DNA of 27,738 bases from UBA5158 sp040389045 (GTDB taxonomy: Bacteria > Pseudomonadota > Gammaproteobacteria > DSM-16500): contig JAZKAT010000036.1 of assembly GCA_040389045.1 (NCBI GenBank), positions 1-27,738 of the forward strand. The letters are read 5' to 3'. Each line of letters opens with the position of its first letter. The stretch's first letter is position 1. Positions 15,168-23,900 of this stretch are shown here, one piece after another. Position numbers and translations under genes: made by a program. The notes under the pieces were generated by a model. That model ran no database searches. It was given only the letters and a program-made list of their open reading frames with translations, and was not told where the DNA came from.

Positions 15168-15562
15168 TGAGTAAAGGTTTTAGTTTAATCGAAATTATGC
15201 TGGTGTTATTTATTGTTGGTTTGTTAATGGCGATAAGTGTTCCGTATTATTCTCAGCATGTGGTTCAGCAAAATCGTTTGGTGGCAGCGTCTAGTTTGTT
15301 GAAATTGTCTTCGGCGCTGGAGCGGTATTATTTGGAAAATAATTCTTATGCGGGAGCTACGCTAGCAAATTTAGGTTTTGCTGCGTCGGTTGCTAATAAT
15401 CAATATTTGGTTGGTATGGTTAATGCGGGTGCGGATGGTTTTTTAATTTCGGCGCGGCCGGTTAACAGGCAGGCGCGGGATACGGTATGTGCGACATTGA
15501 GTTTGAATGCGGTGGGAGAAAAAAGTATTTCGGGAAGTGGTAGTGTGGCGGAGTGTTGGTAG
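15167..15562 (+). CDS. Type IV pilin-like protein (PilE family minor pilin)
   Basis: 131-residue prepilin. The very short leader MSKG is followed by FSLIEIMLVLFIVGLLMAISVPYY: prepilin peptidase cleaves after G4, F5 becomes N-methylated, and the Glu of FSLIE is the assembly residue. The N-terminal helix is followed by a short globular domain with YYLENNSYAG. Two cysteines near the C-terminus (in DTVCATL and the terminal AECW) probably form the D-region disulphide. PilE-like minor pilins normally sit in a cluster with fimT, pilV, pilW, pilX and pilY1, but here only a FimT/GspH-like gene is adjacent, on the opposite strand. The ATG overlaps the wrbA stop by one base. Confidence 0.9.
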   Translation: MSKGFSLIEIMLVLFIVGLLMAISVPYYSQHVVQQNRLVAASSLLKLSSALERYYLENNSYAGATLANLGFAASVANNQYLVGMVNAGADGFLISARPVNRQARDTVCATLSLNAVGEKSISGSGSVAECW

Positions 15563-15563
15563 C

Positions 15564-16097
15564 TTAGCTGCAGGTTAATTTTTTTAAGTCTGTTACATTG
15601 GTTAATAATCTTGTTCTGCCAGCTAAATTGACGACTAGTGCCCAGCTAGGCGCGCTGGCGTTCTTTTCGCAATACCAAAAAGTGCCGTTTTTGCCGTTGG
15701 GCCTGCCAGTGGGTTGGAATTGCAGGTAGTTTAATTTGAAAGAGGAGCGCCAGTGGAGAGTGCCGTCTTGCTCCTGGCTGGTGATGACGTGAAGGATTTG
15801 CTTAGTGCTGGTGATGGTGGCGCTGCCATTTTCGTCGGTGAATAGTAGTACGCCATTGCGCCAGTGGTCGGTGCATTGTTGATGATCTTTGGTGGCACCA
15901 CAGAGTGTGACTTTTATGCCACGCAACATGGCGGCGCTACGCGCGTAGGCCAGTGCGCGCTGGAGTTTTGAACGTTGGGTTTGGGTTTTGGCTTGGGTGA
16001 GAAAGGTTTTATAGTTGGGGATAGTGAGCGTGGTTAAGAGGATTAGGATTGAGAGGGTGATTAAGAGTTCGGGTAGGGAGAAGCCTTGTTTTTTCAT
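15564..16097 (-). CDS. FimT/GspH-family minor pseudopilin
   Basis: 177-residue prepilin-like protein. The leader MKKQG precedes the prepilin motif FSLPELLITLSILILLTTLT, with cleavage expected after G5 and Glu at mature position 5. The GspH/FimT globular domain follows, including the family-like RSKLQRALAYARSAAMLRG helix and LCGATKDHQQC, WRNGVLLFTDENG and LQFQPTGRPNGKNGTFWYC segments. Five cysteines are present (LCG, QQC, WYC, LTC and the one in YCEK counted once), allowing disulphides. It would prime or stabilise a type IV pilus, perhaps one used for DNA uptake as shown for some FimT proteins. It lies 111 bases after lysS on the same strand and converges with the PilE-like gene, leaving one base between stops. 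Confidence 0.88.
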   Translation of the reverse strand: MKKQGFSLPELLITLSILILLTTLTIPNYKTFLTQAKTQTQRSKLQRALAYARSAAMLRGIKVTLCGATKDHQQCTDHWRNGVLLFTDENGSATITSTKQILHVITSQEQDGTLHWRSSFKLNYLQFQPTGRPNGKNGTFWYCEKNASAPSWALVVNLAGRTRLLTNVTDLKKLTCS

Positions 16098-16129
16098 AGG
16101 GTCCTTGGTTATAAAATTTTTTTAGATTT

Positions 16130-16183
16130 CCCCTCACCCGCCGCCTGCGGCGTCGACCTCTCCCACAAGGGGGGAGGTGAAGA
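16130..16183. repeat. Intergenic palindromic repeat (CCCCTCACCCG...GGGGGGAGGTGAAG) between lysS and fimT
   Basis: The segment combines an outer pairing (CCCTCACC with GGTGAAG-like end), GCCGCctgcGGC, and CCTCTCCCacaagGGGGGAGG hairpins. CCCCTCACC...CTCTCCCACAAGGGG-type elements recur in many gammaproteobacterial genomes (from memory). A second copy of its core, CTGCGGCGTsGAC (16145-16157), occurs again at 16196-16208, directly at the lysS stop codon. In the direction of lysS transcription the hairpins are followed by an A-rich stretch with a few Ts, so termination efficiency is uncertain. Confidence 0.65.
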
Positions 16184-16208
16184 GAATTCATTCGTCTGCG
16201 GCGTGGAC

Positions 16209-17717
16209 TTATTCTTTGGTGGTGGGTTTCATGTGGGGGAAGAGGATTACGTCGCGGATGGAGGGGGCGTCGGTGAAGAACATTACCAGGCGGTCTATGC
16301 CTATGCCCTCGCCTGCTGTGGGGGGCATGCCGTATTCTAAGGCCATGACGTAATCGGCGTCGTAGGGCATGGCTTCTTCATCGCCGGCTTCTTTGCTGGC
16401 GACTTGTTGTTGGAAACGTTCGGCCTGGTCTTCCGCATCATTTAACTCGGAAAAACCATTGGCAATTTCACGGCCGCCGACAAATAATTCAAAACGGTCG
16501 GTGATAAATGCGTTTTCATCATTGCGGCGCGCCAGCGGTGATACTTCGGCGGGATATTCCGTGATAAAGGTCGGTTGCTTTAATTTGGTTTCCACGGTTT
16601 TTTCAAAAATTTCGACCTGGATTTTACCTAAGCCATAAGCATCTTGTAGCGGAATTTCCAACTTCTTGGCAGTGCGTTTAGCGGCTTCTATCGTCGCTAA
16701 ATCTTCTGCTTTCAAACCGGGATTGCATGTTAAAATCGAATCAAATAATGACATGCGCGTAAACGGCTGACCTATGTCATATTCTTCACCTTGATAGGTG
16801 ATGTGCATAGTGCCCATGACATCTTGCGCCAGTTGTTTAAACAGGCTTTCGGTCAAATCCATTAAATCATGATAATCGGCGTAGGCTTGATAAAATTCCA
16901 ACATGGTAAATTCAGGATTGTGTCTTACCGATAAACCTTCGTTACGAAAATTACGATTAATTTCAAATACCCGTTCAAAACCACCTACCACTAAGCGCTT
17001 CAAATACAGTTCGGGCGCGATGCGTAAATACAAAGGCATGTCTAAAACATTATGATGGGTGATGAAAGGCCGTGCCGCCGCGCCGCCCGGTAACACTTGC
17101 ATCATAGGAGTTTCAACTTCGAGAAAATTTCGTGACTTTAAAAATTCACGTATAGTATCGACAATTTTGGTGCGGATAATAAAAGTCTTACGCGTTTCTT
17201 CATTCACCATTAAATCCAGATAGCGTTGCCGATAACGCAATTCCTGATCGGTCAAACCATGATATTTATCTGGCAGCGGCCGCAGTGATTTGGTCAGCAA
17301 AAATATTTGGCGCACGCGCACGGATAATTCGCCCGTCTTGGTTTTGAAAATCATGCCTTCCGCGCCTATGATATCGCCCATGTCCCATTGCTTGAATTCT
17401 TCATAAACTTCATCGCCAATTTCATCCTGGCGCACATACAATTGAATTCTTCCCGACATGTCTTGCACGGTTAAAAAACTGGCTTTACCCATCATGCGTC
17501 GCGTCATGATACGGCCAGCAATTTTTACCACTGCTGGATTGCTTTCCAGTTCAGGTTCGGTTTTATCGCCGTATTGATCATGCAAATCCGCAGCCAGTGA
17601 ATCGCGCCGGAATTTGTTAGGAAATGCTATGCCACGTTCGCGACTAGCGGCGAGTTTGGCGCGGCGTAACGCGATTAATTCATTGGTGTCGACGACTACA
17701 TTTTCGGGTTCGGTCAT
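16209..17717 (-). CDS. lysS: Lysyl-tRNA synthetase LysRS (class II)
   Basis: Class IIb synthetase charging tRNA-Lys, of which one gene is present in this window at 6-81. The N-terminal OB-fold anticodon-binding domain covers about 60-170 (IAGRIMTRRMMGKASFLTVQ). Motif 1 is around FLEVETPMMQVLPGGAAARPF, motif 2 is FEINRNFRNEGLSVRHNPEF, and motif 3 is GEGIGIDRLVMFF near the C-terminus. The length of 502 residues matches E. coli LysS (505). It is monocistronic at the 5' end, divergent from the adhesin, and not preceded by prfB as in many gammaproteobacteria. A good promoter lies just upstream. Confidence 0.98.
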   Translation of the reverse strand: MTEPENVVVDTNELIALRRAKLAASRERGIAFPNKFRRDSLAADLHDQYGDKTEPELESNPAVVKIAGRIMTRRMMGKASFLTVQDMSGRIQLYVRQDEIGDEVYEEFKQWDMGDIIGAEGMIFKTKTGELSVRVRQIFLLTKSLRPLPDKYHGLTDQELRYRQRYLDLMVNEETRKTFIIRTKIVDTIREFLKSRNFLEVETPMMQVLPGGAAARPFITHHNVLDMPLYLRIAPELYLKRLVVGGFERVFEINRNFRNEGLSVRHNPEFTMLEFYQAYADYHDLMDLTESLFKQLAQDVMGTMHITYQGEEYDIGQPFTRMSLFDSILTCNPGLKAEDLATIEAAKRTAKKLEIPLQDAYGLGKIQVEIFEKTVETKLKQPTFITEYPAEVSPLARRNDENAFITDRFELFVGGREIANGFSELNDAEDQAERFQQQVASKEAGDEEAMPYDADYVMALEYGMPPTAGEGIGIDRLVMFFTDAPSIRDVILFPHMKPTTKE

Positions 17718-17744
17718 GATTTTTACCTAAAGAAATATGCGAAG

Positions 17745-17773
17745 AGTTTAGTCTATAGCGTAGGCGCGGGCAA
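17745..17773 (-). promoter_or_regulatory. Candidate lysS promoter
   Basis: Minus-strand TTGCCC (complement of 17768-17773), 17 bases, then TAAACT (complement of 17745-17750), about 27 bases before the lysS ATG. Both hexamers match the consensus at four of six positions. AGGT just upstream of the ATG is the probable ribosome site. Confidence 0.45.
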
Positions 17774-17784
17774 GGTGGTTTATG

Positions 17785-17877
17785 TAGCACATTTGCTTGT
17801 AGTTTCAAGCCATAATCTCTTAAAAATATAGTTCAAATATTACACTCTATTGGGCAAATTTCCTACACAATGTGCTA
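17785..17877. promoter_or_regulatory. Spaced inverted half-sites in the lysS/adhesin divergent region
   Basis: TAGCACATT (17785-17793) and its exact complement AATGTGCTA (17869-17877) lie 75 bases apart, near the two ends of an AT-rich spacer that must hold the adhesin promoter. A TAAAAT hexamer overlaps the right copy's end. This looks like two operator half-sites or a looping arrangement, but a 9-base match can arise by chance. I see no confident sigma-70 promoter for the adhesin. Confidence 0.3.
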
Positions 17878-17918
17878 AAATTATATACATAAATATAAGC
17901 AAATAAGGCTATTTACCC

Positions 17919-17948
17919 ATTAATCCTTATTAATCAATACATGGAGAG
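17919..17948 (+). promoter_or_regulatory. Leader of the adhesin: ATTAATC direct repeat and ribosome-binding site
   Basis: ATTAATC occurs at 17919-17925 and 17929-17935 (10-base period), then GGAGAG at 17943-17948 ends two bases before the ATG at 17951. GGAG within it is about 4 bases from the start, short but usable. An out-of-frame ATG at 17941 overlaps the site. The one-turn spacing of the repeat would suit a dimeric regulator. Confidence 0.4.
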
Positions 17949-17950
17949 AC

Positions 17951-20900
17951 ATGTTTAAGGCCACCCTCAAGCTAGGGCGACATCTAGTGCTGTTTATAGC
18001 CGCATTCGGCGCCGGTGTCGCGATGGGAAATCCCACGGGTGGGCAAGTCGCCAATGGCAACGCCAATATTTCTCAGTCCGGCAATACCACTACCGTCCAG
18101 CAGTCTAGCCAGCGGGCCATCATTAATTGGCAAAGCTTTAATATCGCGGCGGGTGAAAAAACTCAGTTTCAACAACCCAAAGGTGGCATCGCGCTCAATC
18201 GCATTAATCCTATGAATGGTGCTTCACAAATTTATGGGGCGTTAAATGCAACGGGCACCATTATTCTAGTCAATGGCGCAGGCATTCATTTTGGTCCTGG
18301 TTCCATGGTCAATGTCGGTGGTCTCATTGCTTCGACGGGCGACATTTCTGACCGCAATTTTTTACATAACAAATTTGTTTTTGATCACGCATCAAAATAC
18401 AGTGGTTCAATCGTCAACGAAGGCACTATAAAAACGGCTGACTATGGTCTGGTTGCCTTGCTTGGCACGGGTGTTGTTAATAATGGTTACATTCAAGCGG
18501 AGATGGGCAGTATCGCATTGGGCTCGGGTGACAAATTTACTTTGGACTTTAATGGCGATCAATTAATTAATTTTACCGTTAACGAAGAAACTAAAAAAGC
18601 GGGCAAAGACCAAAATGGCAATACACTAACAACCGGTGTGTTGAACAATGGAAAAATGCTCGCGGATGGCGGCAAAATTTTAGTGACGGCGCGCGCCGCG
18701 GCGGGTGTGCTGGATAATGCTATTGACATGCGCGGTGTCGCGCAAGCGCACTCCGTGCGTAGATCAGGTGGGGTAATTATTTTATCGGCGGGTAGTGGTA
18801 ACGTTCGGGTGTCGGGAAGATTAAGTACATCGGGCCGTCGACACAGAGCTAAAGGTGGCACTATTGAAGTATTGGGTCAAAATATTTATTTAGCCTCCAC
18901 CGCGAACCTGGATGCCAGCGGTTATGGTGGCGGCGGGAATATTTATATTGGTGGTAATGAACATGGCAAGGGGCCATTGCCGAATGCATTAACGACGACG
19001 GTTGATTCGGGCGCGGTGTTAAACGCGTCGGCTATTCATTCGGGTAACGGGGGTAATGTTATTGTCTGGTCGAATAACTTAACCAATTTTGCGGGAACAA
19101 TTTTAGCGAAAGGTGGTGCACTGAGTGGTAATGGTGGTTTTAGTGAAGTTTCGGGACATGAAGTTTTAAATTTTCATGGCGGCATAGTCAATTTAACCGC
19201 TGCGAATGGCGCTATGGGTACATTATTACTGGATCCTGAAAATGTAACTATTCAAACGGCTGGTGTGAGTTCTGTGCCGGTCATATCAGGTACTTATACG
19301 CCGATTACCGATGATTCCATATTGACAGTTCTCGATTTACAAACTGCCCTGCTCTTATCAAATGTTAATGTTACTACCGGTTCAACCGGATCTCAGGCAG
19401 GTAATATTACTGTCAATGACAGTGTTAGCTGGAGTAGTGGTAACATGCTGACACTTACCGCTGCTAATAATATTTATTTGAATGCCGATATTACCGCAAC
19501 CAATGGCGGCAGCCTGTCGCTGAGCGCGGGCAGCCAAAGTAATCTTATCACTTCCGGTACTGAAGGAAGTCCATCCGCTACCGGCGTAACCGCTAACATT
19601 AACGTCGACAACTTTTATCTCATTCAAGGCAGCTGGATTCAAAACAATTCTTCTTTGCCCCAATTTAATATTGCGAATGACTTTGAAATTGATTCAGGCA
19701 ATTTACCTTCTTCTAACGCAAGTTTTACGCGCGTCGCTGGCGGAGATGGTTCGCTAGGAAGTCCTTATCTAATAAACGATGTTTATGGCTTGGAAGGTGT
19801 AGGTTCGTCTGCGACAAATTTGTCGCAAAATTATCTGCTGAACGATTTTATCGATGCCTCCAGCACAGCCAATTGGAATAGCGGTAAGGGTTTTATTGCT
19901 ATTGGAACTGCTAGTACAGATTATTCGGGTACGTTTGATGGTCAGGACTTTACTATCACCAGTCTTACTGGTACCGGGGGTTTATTCAATACTATTGATA
20001 CTAACGGTATCGTGCAAAATCTTGGTTTAATTTCACCTAATTTTGTTGACAATAACAGCGGCGATGATAACACCGGCACACTTGGCGCTATCGCAAGCAC
20101 GAATAATGGGGCTATCAATACCGTCTGGGTCAGTAACGGCACCGTTAGTTCATACCAACGTTATGTAGGTGGCTTAGTTGGTACTAATAATGGCTCTATC
20201 ACTACTTCCTATAACAGTGCTACTACAGTGACTGGTCTTGGTTCCGGTGGTGCGGAGGGCGGATTGGTCGGCATAAGTAACTCCGGTAGCAGTATTACAT
20301 CTTCTTATAATGATAGTACATTGGGATCTACTACCACAGGATATGACGTAGGCGGTGTAACTGGACAAAATTCTGGAGCAATAACTGCAAGCTGGAACCT
20401 TGGCAATATTACCGGAGGCAGCGGAAACACCGGCGGTTTAGTTGGGCAGAATGCTGGTAGTGGTTTTGGTGGTATTTTTTCTTCATATAATACCGGCAAT
20501 ATAATTGGCGGAGGTAATGTAGGTGGATTAGTCGGTAGTAATAACGGCAATATACATCAATCTTATAATACTGGAACTGTGTCAGGAAGTGGCACTGCAT
20601 CGCTTAATGTGGGCGGATTAATTGGTTATGTGACTGGCGGGACAATTGACCAGTCTTATAATACTGGTGACGTCACTTTAGATTCTCTAGGAATGAGTGT
20701 TGGAGGAAATAATGTAGGCGGGTTCGTGGGTTACATGTTTTTCAGTGGATTTATTAATAATTCATACACTGTCGGTACTGTTACGACGGATGATCCTTCA
20801 AATTATATAGGTGGTTTTGCTGGTGATGTTTACTCGGCCTTCATTAGTCATTCTTACAGCGCTGAAACGGTAAATGCCATCAATGGTTCTGGGAGCGGGG

Positions 20901-23900
20901 GTTTCGCGGGCGGATTTATCGGCAGAGTTTTTCAAACCGCTTACCCTACCTTTGATTATTATGATAATACCCTGGCGCCTATAGCTGCGATTGGTAGTGG
21001 TCCCATTAATAATGGCGATACCGCGACAGGTCTAAGCACTGCGCAAATGAAAAATTTTGCTAATTTCAGTGGTTTCGATTTCACATCCAGCACACCTAAT
21101 TGGGGTTTTACGCAAAATACTTCGATTAATAATGGCTATGCAGTTTTGGTAAACACGCAGCCTGGCGGTGTACAGTATTCGTTTTCCCTTCAAGGAACAG
21201 TCGCAGGTGCCAGCAGTGGCGATGTCGTTAATATTTATCAAAACGGTACTTTGTTGAATGCCGCGACCACTGATAGCTCTGGCTTTTTTTCCTATGCGGC
21301 TTCAGGATTAGCTGGCAGCGGTGAATTATTATTTGAATTAGTCACCGCGGGACTTTATAGCAATGGTGTGACGCTTATACCTTCGGCTGCAAATGGCGGC
21401 TTAAATATTAATCTTGCGCTGAATTCACTGACGATAGGTGACACTACCTTTAACAATACTATTTCCGCTGCAAATTTAGGGTCAGCTTTAATAGGCGTGC
21501 CGGCTTCCAGCAGTATTCTTTATTCTGTTTCTGGAAATAACTTAACTCTACAAAATACTTCAGGTTCGCCGTCCACTGTTAATTTAGTTACTGCAGCGAA
21601 TACAACTTTCCAGACCGGCGATATTTCGTATGGTGCTAATACCTCTGGAAATATGACTTTTAATGCCCCGGTGCAGGTACTGCAAAATGCAACGTTAACA
21701 ACGGCAGGAAATATTGTTTTTGCTACTAATGCTACTATTGATGATGCTAATAGCTCGGGTACAGATAGCTTGACTTTGCAGTCAGCTAATTTAACGTTAA
21801 CTGCGGATGTTGGCGACAATTCATCTCTTTCAGACTTGACCATCCAGGACGCCTCTGGTGGTTCAACGGGTGCGATGACGCTTGTTTCTGATTTAGCAAT
21901 TAACACCACGAATAGTATTACCGTGGATTTAGCTATTAACAGCAACCCTGCCCATGATTGGGGCCTCACCCTGCAAACCAATACTATAGAACTCGGTGGC
22001 AATATTGGCGGTAGTGGGGCCTTAAGTTTTCTGACAGCCAATGGTGCAACTTCAGTAACAGTTAATGCAGCTTCTGTCACTACCTTTGGCGTGCAAAATT
22101 ATAATTATGACTCAGTACATCAAGCTGCGCTGGGTGGCAATTTAACATTTAACAATGCTACCTCAACTTCATTGTCAACTACAGATGCTAGTTCGGGAAA
22201 TATCAATTTCGGCAGTAATGTTAACTTTAATGCTCCCACCACCACTGTGGCTGCAGCCGGCGGTGTCTTATATAACGGTAATATTGAAGGTGCTACCGCA
22301 CTCACTTCAACTGGTACGCATTTTGGAAATACCATTATTGTTCTTAATTCCTCTGGGGAAATCGGTTCATCCGGAACACCTTTAACAAGCCTTACGTTCG
22401 CCGCGGGCGGCCCTTCACCCGTCATTGGAGATGGTGATGGTATTGCATTTATGAACCCTAGTAGCAGCAGTCTAACAATTAATACCGTGGGCAACCAAAC
22501 GTTTAATAATGGTTTAAGCATTGCGCTTGAAGGAAGCACTATTAATAATGAGGTTAATTTAAATGGCGCCAATATAAATCTAAATAATCATATAAAGTCC
22601 GAAGGCGGCACTGTTACTATTAATTCTAATGCCTCGGGTTCCACTAACTTGTCTGGTGGCATTACAAGTTCTGGTGGTGGATCAACGAACTTAAATGTAA
22701 ACACCCTGGTTGTTACCGCCAACGCATTCACTGATAGTGGCAGCAATATTACTCTGGAAAATAGCGCTGATTTCACTGTTAACAGCGGGGCAACATTATC
22801 CATGGATGGCCAATTTAACAATGCCTCTATTAATAAAAATGGCACTGGCAGCTTAATGTTTTATAATTCGCAAACCAGTTTGACGAACTTGAATGTTAAT
22901 GCTGGATTTGTGGGCTTTGAAACTACCGATGTCTTTAGCAACGGCGGCACTGTTACTGTAGCTAGTGGTGCGGCCTTAAGTATAGATAATGCTATTCAAA
23001 CCAGTAGTTTGCAGATTAACCTGAATGGCACAGGCATTAGTGGTTCTGGTGCTTTAATAGGGACTGGTACTGCGGAATTAGATGGTTCGACTATTACCTT
23101 ACAAAGCGATGCAACGATAAGTACGCCTGGCTCTTCAGATATATTTACCTTGGGTAGCGACACCTCTATTGATGGCTCTGCGGGCACAGAAAATTTAGCA
23201 CTGATCGGCGCAGGAACCATGCTCATTAACGGCAGTATGGGATCGAATGCTGGCTTGGGTTCTTTAACTTCTTCGGTCGCTAATTTAAATCTTGGCTCAA
23301 GTTCTATTAATACCTCGGGTGATCAAAATTATAATAGCAGTATTGTTACATTGAATGATAACAATAATTCTGGGGTTTTCTCTTTTAATTCTACGGGTGG
23401 CAATATTAATTTTAACAATAGCAGCTTAGTATTTGCTGTTTCGAATGGCAGTCCACTGCTGACAGTTAATGGCAATCTTAATTTAGCAGCCTCCACTATT
23501 TCTGCCGAAGGTCCGCAAAATGTGGATGTCACCGGCAATATTATTATAGGTACTGGCAACAGTGTCATCACTAATTTAAGCGGTGGTTCTACGCTAGAGT
23601 TTAACGGCACTATCGACGCTGATTCTTCACAATTAGGTAATCTTGAATTTTCGGGTGATTCTGCCATTCAACTTGATAGTGATGTCGGTTTGCAAAAGGC
23701 GCTGCATAGCATCACCGAAGATAGCACTGCAAATTTAACAATCGGCAATGGTAATGGTGGTACTTTATCTATCTCTACCGTAAATGATCAAGACTATATG
23801 GGTGGCATTTATATACATACTAATGGCAATTCACAAAATTTGAATCTTACCAGTTCTAGCGGTTCAATTACTTTAGATAGTGGTAACTTTATAACATCAG

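Noticed and set aside
17718..17950. Riboswitch or T-box upstream of lysS
   Set aside because: The putative leader is only about 20 bases, with no conserved lysine-riboswitch or T-box elements visible.
20168..20930. Regularly spaced repeats that might be taken for a CRISPR-like or VNTR array
   Set aside because: The repetition is at protein level (GGLVG...SYN), in frame, with diverged DNA and no constant repeat-spacer pattern.
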